A stretch of DNA of 64,000 nt, from NCBI RefSeq assembly GCF_002005205.3, contig NZ_CP019702.2:372001-436000 (forward strand). The letters run 5' to 3'. The position numbers and the translations under genes are program-made. Every line of letters starts with the position of its first letter. The stretch's first letter is position 1. The notes under the pieces were generated by a model. That model was not told where the DNA came from, made no database searches, and saw only the letters and a program-made list of their open reading frames with translations. Origin of the DNA: Rhizobium rhizogenes (GTDB lineage: Bacteria > Pseudomonadota > Alphaproteobacteria > Rhizobiales > Rhizobiaceae). This document shows positions 17,277 through 25,463 of this stretch, piece after piece.

Positions 17277-18458
17277 CTACTCCCCCACCTGCCGCCGCGT
17301 CAGGAACAAGAGCAGCAGCGCCGCGCCGGCACCGACCGAAGCAAGCCGGATCGAGGTGCCGAAACTTGCATATTGCGACACGAACCCCATCAGCGGCACC
17401 GCAAAAAGCGCCGCGAGGAAGATGGAATTCATGTAGAGCGCCGTCGCCCGGGCGGTGCGGCCGCGTGCGAAACCCTGCACGAAGGTGAGGCAGGTGCCGG
17501 CGCAAAGCCCGTAATAGGCACCTTCCAGCGCCGCACCCGCGATCATGGCCGGCAATGTGGTGACCGAGGCGATGACGTTGAAGGCGACGATGGCCATCAC
17601 CGCCGAAACGCCAAGAAGCAGGCGGGCACTGAAGCGGCGCATCATTCGCGGCGCAAGCAGGATGAACAGAACCTCCATGGCGCATTTGACACTGAGCGAC
17701 AGGCCCGGCACGTAATCCGGCAGGCCGACCTCGCGCACCAGAAATATCGGTAGCGCCGAGGCGCACAGGGCATGGGCGAAAGACATGCAGAAGCTGGCCG
17801 CAGCCGCCAGAAGCAGCGGCAGGTTGCGCCGCGCGTCGCCGTCGTTTTCCGCCCGCCGCTCCATCGGGCTGGTCTGGTCTCGCGGCACCACCGCAAGGGC
17901 AAGCCCGCCCCAGATGACCGCCATCAGCATGGCATTCGCGAAAACGGCCTTCGCGCCGGCAAGGTCGAAGATCAGATAGGCGGCGGCGGGAATCAGCATC
18001 CATGCCAGCGACACCATCGTGCGCAGGAAGGCGTTATAGGAGGCCGTATCCAGCGCCTGCACCCGGCCATGATAACGGCCGTAACTGAAGATGAGCGTGC
18101 TGGCGGCGTTGGAAAGCCCCATGCCGGTCGCCGTTATCGCCACCAGCAGCGCCAGATGCCCGAAACTCGCCGCTGCGGCCGCGACAAAAGCGCCGCACAC
18201 GGAAAGTATCAACAGCGGCCTCACCCGCACCCCGGCATCGACACGCTCACCATAAATGCGGCTGGCGGCAATCGAGGCCAGCGCCGCCGTCACGCTGTAA
18301 AACCCGACCGTGGCCGGCGGATGGCCGAGCACCTGGATGATGTAGAAACCGATAAACGGCACAACGGCCGCATTGGTGCTGCCGGCAATAAAAACCAGCA
18401 GGGCGATCATATAGGCCTGACGATCGAACGCGCCCGGCGACGTGCTTTTCTGTAGCAT
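17277..18458 (-). CDS. MFS transporter, SetA/sugar-efflux-like
   Basis: A 393-residue inner-membrane protein with about 12 predicted hydrophobic helices. The first, IALLVFIAGSTNAAVVPFIGFYI, and the loop SRIYGERVDAGVRVRPLLIL after TM2 fit the sugar efflux transporter (SetA/SotA) group. Conserved FSYGRYHGRVQAL and MALVYGL-like late segments (LEGAYYGLCAGTCLTFVQGFARGRTARATALYMNS) agree. Such proteins export sugars or sugar analogues by proton exchange. The start was set at ATG 18458 (MLQKSTSPGAFDRQAY); the longer open frame upstream lacks hydrophobic or family sequence. It stands alone, convergent with the WD40 gene. Confidence 0.8.
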   Translation of the reverse strand: MLQKSTSPGAFDRQAYMIALLVFIAGSTNAAVVPFIGFYIIQVLGHPPATVGFYSVTAALASIAASRIYGERVDAGVRVRPLLILSVCGAFVAAAAASFGHLALLVAITATGMGLSNAASTLIFSYGRYHGRVQALDTASYNAFLRTMVSLAWMLIPAAAYLIFDLAGAKAVFANAMLMAVIWGGLALAVVPRDQTSPMERRAENDGDARRNLPLLLAAAASFCMSFAHALCASALPIFLVREVGLPDYVPGLSLSVKCAMEVLFILLAPRMMRRFSARLLLGVSAVMAIVAFNVIASVTTLPAMIAGAALEGAYYGLCAGTCLTFVQGFARGRTARATALYMNSIFLAALFAVPLMGFVSQYASFGTSIRLASVGAGAALLLLFLTRRQVGE

Positions 18459-18662
18459 GGGAATCGACTGAAGGCTGGGAGGCGGGACGGAATGACGGCG
18501 ACCACCATCACACCAAAACGGCCCGCTGTTCAAGCCTGCCTTGAAAGGCAATGTGCGTTTTCGCCTAAGGCGGAACGTCCGCTGGATTGATACCGGATTT
18601 GCCGCATCAGGCGCACGGGGCGTCGCAACGTTGCGCCGCCCCTGTCGAAAACGGAATAACCG

Positions 18663-19310
18663 TCAGAATTTCACGCCAAGACCGACCTTGACGACGTGTT
18701 CGCTGACATCGCCGGTCGAAGTGATGGGACCGGTATGGTAGGTTGCCTTGCCGAAGTCGTTGTAGCGATATTCGACGCGTCCGAACAGGTTGTCGGTGAA
18801 GGCATAATCGATACCAGCGCCAACCGTCCAGCCGTGCAGGACCTTGCTGTCCTCGCCGAACGGCGCTTTGACTTCGCTGTCCGTCGCGGTGTAGCCGGCG
18901 GCGGTATAGATCAGCGCACGGTCGATGGCGTAACCGGCGCGCAGGCGTGCGGAGCCGTTCAGACCTGCGGAAACCTCGCTGGTGACGATGGTCTTGTCGC
19001 CCCAGGCGTAACCGAGATCGCCCTCGACACCGAGAATGACGGAGGGGGCAACTTCGAAATTATAGCCCGCGAAACCGGAAAAACGGCCGCCGTCAAATTC
19101 ATGTTCCGTGGTGACGCCGAAAGTGGTCGACTTAACCCGGTTCCAGCCGTAACCCGCGGAAGCGCCGACATAAACACCATCCCAGGAAAAGGCGGGCGCA
19201 ACGTCGTTGACGACGGGCGCGGCCGGAATGTCGCTGACGGCGTCGGCGGCGGCAGCCACGCCGGAGAGGGCGCCGAGCAGGCCGAGCGCGAGAAGAGATT
19301 GTTTCAACAT
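18663..19310 (-). CDS. Outer membrane beta-barrel protein of the Omp25/Omp31 (OmpA-like barrel) type
   Basis: A 215-residue surface protein. Residues 1-22 form a Sec signal peptide ending GVAAA|DAV. The mature part begins with the rhizobial/Brucella hallmark FSWDGVYVGASAGYGWNR. Alternating strands follow (FSGFAGYNFEVAPSVILGVEGDLGYAW, LRAGYAIDRALIYTAAGYTAT, GWTVGAGIDYAFTDNLFGRVEYRYNDFG), ending HVVKVGLGVKF with the C-terminal Phe used by the BAM machinery. Eight strands fit the length. Role is structural or adhesive; no substrate channel is indicated. A 534-base AT-rich noncoding gap lies upstream. Confidence 0.9.
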   Translation of the reverse strand: MLKQSLLALGLLGALSGVAAAADAVSDIPAAPVVNDVAPAFSWDGVYVGASAGYGWNRVKSTTFGVTTEHEFDGGRFSGFAGYNFEVAPSVILGVEGDLGYAWGDKTIVTSEVSAGLNGSARLRAGYAIDRALIYTAAGYTATDSEVKAPFGEDSKVLHGWTVGAGIDYAFTDNLFGRVEYRYNDFGKATYHTGPITSTGDVSEHVVKVGLGVKF

Positions 19311-19798
19311 GCGATAGCTCCTTGAAAATTACATCCCGTCACCTGCGGGCTGCGAATATTTCGCGACCAGAAGCGCAGCGTAGCGACGGGGTTAGCGCAC
19401 CCGCAGATTGAAGAACATCGTGGTTAAAATCACGTAAACAACCCAGATCAAAAAGCCCTGATGGAAGGTATTTCTGTTAATATTTACAATATTTACCAAA
19501 TATAAATTAGAATTAACGCAAATGTTCACGAGCGACCCGCCTTGATGCGCAGGGGCCATCACCACATCAAAAAACCATCATGAGTAGCGGCCATCCGGTA
19601 CTTTGGTGCACCCGGCCCGCGTTGGCGGCGCGGACAAAAAGAGAGGGCCGCAAGCCCCCCCCTTCCAGTCATGCGATGCGCCGTTTATTCTGCCGGAAAT
19701 GCCGTGCGTCATACACTCGCAACTCGAGGATCATTCCCGGTTTATACCCGGGCGCACCGTGGGCGCCGAAAATCCCTGTAGATTTTCGAGCTGTTGCG
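19311..19798. other. Noncoding stretch between the Omp25-like gene and the small secreted protein gene
   Basis: About 490 bases in which I see no convincing gene; short open frames here lack ribosome sites and family features. The part nearest the omp gene (about 19440-19520) is AT-rich, with an AATATT-rich imperfect palindrome, and probably holds its promoter. The rest is GC-rich without recognisable repeats. Confidence 0.5.
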
Positions 19799-19833
19799 AA
19801 AAAGCGGAATGGCTGGAAGCCCGGCCATCCCGC
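19799..19833 (-). terminator. Rho-independent terminator of the small secreted protein gene
   Basis: Read on the minus strand: GCGGGATGGC, a 10-base loop region, GCCATTCCGC, then five T. The ten-base stem has one mismatch. It starts 12 bases after the stop at 19845. Confidence 0.8.
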
Positions 19834-19844
19834 TCCCGTTTCAG

Positions 19845-20132
19845 TTAGTGCCGGCGCTTCTTGCCGCCGTCATTCTTGTTGTCGATGACATCGACGGAGG
19901 TCCTGTTGCCATTCAGCAGGCCGTTCAGGATACCCGTCTTGTTGCCGTTCAGAATCCCGTTATTGGACAGGATGCCGCTGACGCCGAGATCGATGCTCGG
20001 CGAGACGACGACAAGTGCGCCACCCTTGTTGCTGTTTCCAGACAGGATGCCGCCCAGAAGGCCGCCGGCATTGGCCTGACCAACGGAAGCGACAGTAAGA
20101 ATGGCGGCTACACAAGCAAACTTTGCAATCAT
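19845..20132 (-). CDS. Small secreted Gly/Asn-rich protein, unknown function
   Basis: A 95-residue protein with a clear signal peptide (MIAKFACVAAILTVASVGQANA) and a short low-complexity mature part. Repeats of the type GGILSGN, GILSNNGILNGN, GILNGLLNGN alternate Gly-Ile-Leu with Asn; the tail is basic (DNKNDGGKKRRH). I do not recognise a family. The repeat rhythm is loosely like short amyloid-type or barrel-associated repeats, but that is speculation. Strong support that it is a real gene comes from the GAGGAGAG ribosome site just before the ATG and a textbook terminator right after the stop. It is divergent from the beta-barrel gene at 20396. Confidence 0.75.
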   Translation of the reverse strand: MIAKFACVAAILTVASVGQANAGGLLGGILSGNSNKGGALVVVSPSIDLGVSGILSNNGILNGNKTGILNGLLNGNRTSVDVIDNKNDGGKKRRH

Positions 20133-20395
20133 TTCTCTCTCCTCTTTGTTTGATCACGCCATCTGGCGTAACCGGACTGTATATTTAGAGGATTCTAATT
20201 CAAGCAAAGCCTAATATTACAATAAATAATTAACGCTAATACTTGTGATTTTAATAGAATTTTACATTTCCGATCTTTGCCGGGACTATTCGCAATTCGA
20301 TGTCGCCCGTCAAGCTGACTGTCACGACAGTAACGCTCCACGGAGAACTTTGTTAACCATCCAAATATAAGATATTGCTTAATTAGAGACCGGAG

Positions 20396-21580
20396 ATGCG
20401 AATGCGGCTGGGGGGATATATCGCGCTTGTTCTCGGCCTTGCCTGCGCCTGCGGCGTGCGGGCGGGAGAGAGCGTCGACGAGCATAATGTCACCTACAAG
20501 TCCGGCATCGCCTATGACAGCAATTACTTCGCCGACACCAACCGGCTGAGCGCGATTTCGCTGCGCGCCGGCTTCGGGCTCAACGGCAAGGTCGCGCTGG
20601 AAGGGGCGGAGCTGCGATATTCGCTCGAACACGAGGAGGTTCGCCTTCCCCGATACCGTTTCGCCAATGAACACAACACCATCGCAGCGCTGGGGCTGAC
20701 GAGACGCTTTTCCGAAAAGCTGGAATGGGCCATCGAGCTGCGTGGCACGCGCAGCGATGCCGGCGATATCTTCCTGCATCTGCCCGAGGAGGACATTGGC
20801 TACCGGCGGCTGGATCACAAGCTGGAAGCCTCCTCCCGGCTCGGCATCCTTGCCCTTGGCGGCAAGAACACGCTGACGGCCGGCCTTGCCAGCCTGATGA
20901 AAGGCAAGGCGCGGTTCCGTCCGGCCTATTTCATGCCCACCCGGCTGGAGGCCAATGAAGCGCTGTTGTCGCTGAAGGCCGAACACGAGCGGCCGCTGGC
21001 CGGCGGCGAGGCGGGGCTCACCATTGCCTATGACCGCCTTGCCGTCCCGCAGGGTCAGCGGGAAAAATACGAGCGCTTTCAGGCCAGCACGCTGCGCGGT
21101 TCGCTGGCCTACGGTTACAGGTTCTCCGAGCGTTTGGCGGTTCTGGCCGAGGCGGGCCTCACCTCGATTTCCGGCGACGAAATCAGCGACACGGTAAAGC
21201 GCACGCGCCCCTATCTGCGGGCGGAAGCGGAGATGAAGGCCAGCGAACGCATCGCCTTCGGCGTCGGCTTCTCGCAGGATTATGCGCTTTTCGACCCGGA
21301 CGACCCGATCGCCGAATTTCATCGCCGCTGGCAGTTCGTCATGAAAAGCAGGCTCACCGAGAAAGTGGGGCTGGACCTTGCGCTGCAGCGTGTCCACAAG
21401 GACTGGATCTATTATAATTACGACAGCAGCGAACGCAGGCTGGTGGCCACGCTGTCCTTCGACACCGGCAGGAACAGCAAGCTGGAAGTGGAGTTCAACC
21501 GCCTTCTGCATGGCGAGCGCGACAGCGATTTCGCCTATAGCGGTTCCAGCGTCACCTCGCGCTTCAGCGGCACATTCTAG
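20396..21580 (+). CDS. Predicted outer membrane beta-barrel protein, unknown function
   Basis: A 394-residue protein with a signal peptide (YIALVLGLACACGVRA|GES). The rest consists of amphipathic strands with turns, e.g. NVTYKSGIAYDSNYFADTNRLS, AALGLTRRFSEKLEWAIELRGTRSD, GSLAYGYRFSERLAVLAEAGLTSISGDE and RRLVATLSFDTGRNSKLEVEFNRLLHG, ending SRFSGTF with C-terminal Phe. About 16-18 strands would fit. It resembles barrels annotated only as outer membrane beta-barrel proteins near polysaccharide genes, but no such genes are adjacent. Two possible ATGs lie 6 bases apart (20396, 20402). An AT-rich divergent promoter region separates it from the small secreted protein gene. Confidence 0.7.
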   Translation: MRMRLGGYIALVLGLACACGVRAGESVDEHNVTYKSGIAYDSNYFADTNRLSAISLRAGFGLNGKVALEGAELRYSLEHEEVRLPRYRFANEHNTIAALGLTRRFSEKLEWAIELRGTRSDAGDIFLHLPEEDIGYRRLDHKLEASSRLGILALGGKNTLTAGLASLMKGKARFRPAYFMPTRLEANEALLSLKAEHERPLAGGEAGLTIAYDRLAVPQGQREKYERFQASTLRGSLAYGYRFSERLAVLAEAGLTSISGDEISDTVKRTRPYLRAEAEMKASERIAFGVGFSQDYALFDPDDPIAEFHRRWQFVMKSRLTEKVGLDLALQRVHKDWIYYNYDSSERRLVATLSFDTGRNSKLEVEFNRLLHGERDSDFAYSGSSVTSRFSGTF

Positions 21581-21689
21581 GACCGGCCGGCGGCCGCGCA
21601 AAGGATGAAACAGCGCATCAGGTCGAAATTCGGTCCCAATTTCTGCTAGAGTCGGGCCGTCGAGATTCGAGCGCAGGACAGACCGGATA

Positions 21690-22331
21690 ATGAACAGACG
21701 ATTTTTGCTTCTCGCGGCCGGCCTCGCCTGCGTTCCCGTCGCGGCATCGGCGCATCCGCACATCTTTGCCGAAGCGCGCATGGAAATCGTCGAGGGACCG
21801 AACGGCACCATTCAGGAAGTGCGCAATATCTGGCGTTTCGACGAGATGTTCTCGGCAAGCGTGGTGATGGATTACGACAAGAACGGCGACCTGAAGCTGG
21901 ACAAGGATGAGCTGGCCGAGATCGGCACCACCGTGCTGGAATCGCTCGCCGAATATTCCTATTACACCTTCATCACCGCCAATGGAAAACCGGTGGAGTT
22001 TGGCAAGCCGGATGCCATTCACGTGGACTACAAGGACCAGCAGATCCTGATGTTCTTTTCCGTGAAGCCCAACACGCCGCTGGCGGTCAAGGGCAAGCTC
22101 AGCTTCGGCGCCTGGGATCCGACCATGTATACGGCAATCGATTTTGCCAGGGACGCCGACATTGCCACGGAGGGCAAGAATCTGAATGCCTGCAAGCACC
22201 ATGTCGTCCGCCCCGATCCCGACGAGGTGATCTCACAGAACCAGAGCTCGCTTACCGACGCCTTCTTCAACGACCCGACCGGCACCGACATGACGAAACT
22301 CTTCGCCACCCGGCTGGAGGTGTCATGCTGA
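21690..22331 (+). CDS. DUF1007-family periplasmic protein, metal-transport partner
   Basis: A 213-residue exported protein. After a signal peptide (LLLAAGLACVPVAASA) comes the DUF1007 start HPHIFAEARMEIV, whose His-Pro-His can bind metal. At about residues 58-75 an EF-hand-like loop DYDKNGDLKLDKDE is present, a regular feature of this family. The gene overlaps the following NicO transporter gene by 7 bases, so the two are co-translated. DUF1007 proteins are found beside nickel/cobalt or zinc transporters and are thought to bind the metal in the periplasm; the exact role is not established. Confidence 0.88.
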   Translation: MNRRFLLLAAGLACVPVAASAHPHIFAEARMEIVEGPNGTIQEVRNIWRFDEMFSASVVMDYDKNGDLKLDKDELAEIGTTVLESLAEYSYYTFITANGKPVEFGKPDAIHVDYKDQQILMFFSVKPNTPLAVKGKLSFGAWDPTMYTAIDFARDADIATEGKNLNACKHHVVRPDPDEVISQNQSSLTDAFFNDPTGTDMTKLFATRLEVSC

Positions 22332-23386
22332 GCCGCAGCGGCCGTCTGGCCGGGCCTCTGGCCTTCGTGGCCATCGGCCTGCTTGCCCTTGCCGGCGCGG
22401 CACATGCGCAGTCGCCGCTCGGCATCGGGTCTGCCGAGCCGTCCTTTTCCGTCGGCGGGCCATTCGCGCCGCTGATGCAATGGATCAACGTACACCAGCA
22501 GATGTTCTACCGGGCGCTGACCGGCGCGCTGAAGGCCATGCGCGAGGATGGCTGGGCGCTTGGCTCGCTGATCGGCCTTTCCTTTGCCTATGGCATTTTC
22601 CACGCCGCCGGCCCCGGCCATGGCAAGGCCGTCATCTCCTCCTACATGATCGCCAATGAAACGCAGCTGAGACGCGGCATTCTCATCTCCTTCGTCTCGG
22701 CGCTCATTCAGGGGGCGGTGGCCATCGGCCTGGTTGGCGCGGCCTGGCTCGTGCTGCGCGGCACGTCCATCACCATGACCAGGGCGACACAGGCCATGGA
22801 GATCGCCAGCTTCGCCATGGTGGCGCTGTTCGGCGCCTGGCTGCTGGTGCGCAAGCTCTGGTCACTGCGCATCCGGCGCGAACCCGTCGCCGTCTTCGCC
22901 ACGGCGGGGGAAACATCGGCCGGCAGAGCCACCGGCATGGGCACCGGGCTGCGGTTCCAGGGAAAGCCGGTTTTTGCCGATCACGACCATGATGGCACGG
23001 GCGACCTTTGCGCCGCCTGCGGCAAATCCCATGCGCCCGATCCCATGCTGTTGAAAGGCAAGAACTTCAGCCTGCACGAGGCCTGGTCGGCCATCATCGC
23101 GGTGGGGCTCAGGCCCTGCTCGGGCGCGATCATCGTCATGAGCTTCGCGCTTCTGAACGGGCTTTATCTCGGCGGCGTCCTTTCCGTGCTGGCCATGTCG
23201 CTCGGCACCGCCATCATGGTGTCGCTCCTTGCCATCATGGCGGTATCGGCCAAGGGCCTTGCCGTACGTTTCGCCGGCCCCGGCAGCCGCAAGGCGGCCG
23301 GCATCAGCCACGCGATCGAGATCGCCGGCGCGCTGTTCGTGCTCCTGATGGGCCTGATGCTGCTCGGCGCGTCGCTGCAATTATAA
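22325..23386 (+). CDS. NicO/RcnA-family nickel-cobalt (or zinc) transporter
   Basis: A 353-residue inner-membrane protein. After an N-terminal signal-like helix it shows FHAAGPGHGKAVISSYMIANE at about residues 92-112, the defining NicO motif with HAxGPGHGK, and VGLRPCSGAIIVMSFAL near 260-276, the second family motif. Between them a cytoplasmic or periplasmic loop contains HDHDGTGDLCAACGKSHAPDP, which offers His, Asp and Cys ligands. About six to seven membrane helices fit. It is coupled to DUF1007 by overlap. Whether it imports or exports, and which metal, cannot be told from sequence. Confidence 0.87.
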   Translation: MLSRSGRLAGPLAFVAIGLLALAGAAHAQSPLGIGSAEPSFSVGGPFAPLMQWINVHQQMFYRALTGALKAMREDGWALGSLIGLSFAYGIFHAAGPGHGKAVISSYMIANETQLRRGILISFVSALIQGAVAIGLVGAAWLVLRGTSITMTRATQAMEIASFAMVALFGAWLLVRKLWSLRIRREPVAVFATAGETSAGRATGMGTGLRFQGKPVFADHDHDGTGDLCAACGKSHAPDPMLLKGKNFSLHEAWSAIIAVGLRPCSGAIIVMSFALLNGLYLGGVLSVLAMSLGTAIMVSLLAIMAVSAKGLAVRFAGPGSRKAAGISHAIEIAGALFVLLMGLMLLGASLQL

Positions 23387-23471
23387 CGCGTTTCCCGTAA
23401 AAGCGCGTGGCGGGCTTACGCCCGGAAATGCGCCACGGCAAAGGCCCGGAACCTCCGGGACCTGAAGTGCG

Positions 23472-23699
23472 CTAACCGTCGCGGCGGCGCTGGTAACGCG
23501 CGCGCAGCCAGAACAGCAGGAAGAAACAGAGCACCGCCACGGCGCCGAAGGCAGCCGCAAGCCAGGGCGAATAGTCGCCAAGCCACAGCATGATTTTCGG
23601 CATGACGAAGAATACCAGCCCGAAGCCCAGGATGATGAGGGCAGCGGCAATGGCCGGCGAGCGATCCTTCCTGCCGGCAGGTTTTTCAGGCGCTGGCAT
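23472..23699 (-). CDS. Small two-helix membrane protein, unknown function
   Basis: A 75-residue protein: a charged N-terminus (MPAPEKPAGRKDRS), two hydrophobic helices (AIAAALIILGFGLVFFVMPKIMLWL and PWLAAAFGAVAVLCFFLLFWL) and a basic end (RARYQRRRDG). The ATG at 23699 overlaps the end of the GNAT gene by 14 bases, so it is co-translated with it. I do not recognise a named family; similar short proteins are common hypothetical membrane proteins in rhizobia. Confidence 0.65.
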   Translation of the reverse strand: MPAPEKPAGRKDRSPAIAAALIILGFGLVFFVMPKIMLWLGDYSPWLAAAFGAVAVLCFFLLFWLRARYQRRRDG

Positions 23700-24390
23700 C
23701 GGCAAGCTCCGCACGAATATCCTCAAGCTTGCGCTTCTGCGCGCCATCGGCTGCAAAATTCTCCGGCGCGAGCCAGGTTTCAAAGGCCCTGCCAATCAGC
23801 GGCCATTCGCCGTCGATCATCGAAAACCATGCGGTATCGCGGTTCTGGCCCTTCGAAATCATATGCTGGCGGAAAACGCCCTCGAAGGTGAAACCATACC
23901 GCTTCGCGGTGATTTTCGACGGCTCGTTTTCATTGTGGCATTTCCACTCGTAGCGGCGATACCCCAGATCCTCGAACACATGTTTTGCCATCAGGTGATG
24001 CGCTTCGGTGGCAAGCGGCGAGCGCTTCATTTTCGCGCCATGGGCGACAGAACCCACCTCGACCACGCCATTGGCGGGATCGGGCCGCATGTAGCTTGCC
24101 ATGCCGACGACATCGCCGCTGGCATTTTCCACGAAGACCAGCGTGACCCAGTTGAGCTTCTGGCCCGCGCCGACCAGCCAGTCGCCAAAGGCATCGGCAT
24201 CGGGAAAGGCGTTTTGCGGGAAATATTTGAGAAGCGCATTCACGCCCTCGCCGCCAAGTGCGGTCCAGAGCTTTGCAAGATGTTGTTCGCGATCAAACGG
24301 CTCGGCGGTTACATAACGGCCCTTCAGCACCACCGGCCTGGGCGCCGGACATCCCTTGAAATCACTCAGATCGCGCATTCTCTTCCCCAT
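23686..24390 (-). CDS. GNAT acetyltransferase, RimJ/RimL type
   Basis: A 234-residue protein whose core (about residues 20-215) follows the RimJ/RimL N-acetyltransferase layout: VVLKGRYVTAEPFD at the start, WVTLVFVENASGDVVGMASYMRPDPANGVVEVGSV as the central sheet, and YRRYEWKCHNENEPSKITAKRYGFTFEGVFRQHMI as the acetyl-CoA and C-terminal fold. Such enzymes acetylate protein N-termini, amino acids or antibiotics; the substrate is unknown. Two in-frame ATGs (24390, 24378) exist; GGGGAAG precedes the second closely, so the true start is uncertain by four residues. A membrane protein gene overlaps its 3' end. Confidence 0.85.
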   Translation of the reverse strand: MGKRMRDLSDFKGCPAPRPVVLKGRYVTAEPFDREQHLAKLWTALGGEGVNALLKYFPQNAFPDADAFGDWLVGAGQKLNWVTLVFVENASGDVVGMASYMRPDPANGVVEVGSVAHGAKMKRSPLATEAHHLMAKHVFEDLGYRRYEWKCHNENEPSKITAKRYGFTFEGVFRQHMISKGQNRDTAWFSMIDGEWPLIGRAFETWLAPENFAADGAQKRKLEDIRAELADASA

Positions 24391-24485
24391 TGTCTGGGGA
24401 CAGGATTAGGGCAAGCGGGGCGGGATGACAACCGGGAAGTGGGGTATTACGGCGGTGGCCGCGTTTCCGCTTTGGTGGGTGTGGT

Positions 24486-24645
24486 TCACCCCCTCTGCCC
24501 TGCCGGGCATCTCCCCCTCCAGGGGGGAGATCGATATGCGGATAAGTCTCGCCCATCTCAACATTCGCGAATGAAGTGGTGGTAGCACCTCCTGCCGATC
24601 TCCCCCCTTGAGGGGGAGATGCCCGGCAGGGCAGAGGGGGGTGAG
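24486..24645. repeat. Inverted repeat element, type D (short form)
   Basis: Two arms of about 48 bp, TCACCCCCTCTGCCCTGCCG... and its near-perfect complement ending ...GCAGAGGGGGGTGA, around a loop of about 60 bp. It is related to the central part of the element at 15669-15911. It fills the gap between the GNAT and DUF533 genes. Confidence 0.88.
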
Positions 24646-24658
24646 CCCCAACTTCGAC

Positions 24659-25354
24659 CTAGACCTTCGCCGCCACCACAGTCGCCTCGATGTGATCCAC
24701 CAGCGCATCCGGCAGCCCCAGGCGCCCGGCCAGAAGATCGAGATAACCGCGCTCCGCCCGCGTATCGGCCTCGATGGCAAGCCGTGAGGCGGTGTAGAGT
24801 TCCACCTTCTGCTCCTCCGTGCCGGCGGCGGCCACCAGCGCGTCTATGTCGAGCGGGTCGGCCAGTTCCTTTTCCAGAAAACGCTCCGCTTCCGTATCGA
24901 GGCCGGAGACCTGCACCTTGTCCATGATATTGGCGCGCTCCTTCTCGTCGATATGGCCGTCGGCCTTGGCGGCGGCGATCATCGCCTGGATGAGTTTCAG
25001 CGCGAAATCATTGGAAAGGGCCGGTGATTGCGGGTGAAAGGCGGAATCGGCGGGCGGGGCGAGAAGCTCCGGCTCGGGTTTCGGCGCGGCTTCCGGGGCC
25101 TGTCCGGACTTGTAATTCTTGTAGGCGAGGTAACCGAGGCCGGCGATGGCGGCGACACCGCCGATGGTGGCGACATTGCCCGCGAGCTTACGGCCGGTCT
25201 TGGTGCCCAGAATGGCGGCGGCAAGCGCACCGGCTTTCAGGGGATTGTTCCTGGCGATATCGGCGGCCTGCCCGGCTCTGTCACGGACGCTTCCCGAAAG
25301 GCCCGGCACCTGCGAACCGAGGAATTGTTCAAGAAGCTTCTTGGCGTCGAACAT
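24659..25354 (-). CDS. DUF533 (YebE-like) membrane-associated protein
   Basis: A 231-residue protein with an N-terminal MFDAKKLLEQFLGS segment, a Gly/Ala-rich hydrophobic stretch around residues 40-80 (KAGALAAAILGT...VATIGGVAAIAGLGYLAYKNYKSG), a Pro/Ala linker, and a TerB-like helical C-terminal domain (KLIQAMIAAAKADGHIDEKERANIM...) that carries conserved acidic residues able to bind metal. That is the DUF533/YebE layout. Function unknown; in enterobacteria YebE belongs to the envelope-stress response. I start at the ATG 25354, with AGGAG 7 bases ahead, rather than at the TTG one codon earlier. Its ribosome site overlaps a small hairpin. Confidence 0.85.
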   Translation of the reverse strand: MFDAKKLLEQFLGSQVPGLSGSVRDRAGQAADIARNNPLKAGALAAAILGTKTGRKLAGNVATIGGVAAIAGLGYLAYKNYKSGQAPEAAPKPEPELLAPPADSAFHPQSPALSNDFALKLIQAMIAAAKADGHIDEKERANIMDKVQVSGLDTEAERFLEKELADPLDIDALVAAAGTEEQKVELYTASRLAIEADTRAERGYLDLLAGRLGLPDALVDHIEATVVAAKV

Positions 25355-25362
25355 CAAAATCT

Positions 25363-25385
25363 CCTGTAGAGGTCAAATCTACAGG
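25363..25385 (-). promoter_or_regulatory. Small hairpin at the ribosome site of the DUF533 gene
   Basis: A perfect 8-bp inverted repeat CCTGTAGA-N7-TCTACAGG. On the transcript its 3' arm runs into the AGGAG ribosome site, so folding could limit access. It might instead be a protein-binding site. Confidence 0.35.
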
Positions 25386-25420
25386 GGGAGATAGGAAGCC
25401 GTGGGCCGAATACAAATGTC

Positions 25421-25450
25421 AAACCCGCTCACGCCTTCGTGAACGGGTTT
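25421..25450. terminator. Hairpin between eda and the DUF533 gene, probable terminator
   Basis: AAACCCG-CTCACG-CCTT-CGTGAA-CGGGTTT, a 13-bp stem with one mismatched pair and a four-base loop, 14 bases after the eda stop. The U-tract is short, so termination may be partial. Confidence 0.6.
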
Positions 25451-25463
25451 GAAGCCATGTGGA

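Noticed and set aside
19580..19888. Small plus-strand open frame of about 100 codons in the noncoding gap
   Set aside because: No ribosome site, basic random composition, and it runs over the terminator and end of the small secreted protein gene.
20195..21811. A 538-codon minus-strand open frame opposite the outer-membrane barrel gene
   Set aside because: The plus-strand product has a signal peptide and barrel ending; the minus-strand frame has no start signal or domain. Because the plus-strand barrel is itself of unknown family, I considered it carefully before dismissing it.
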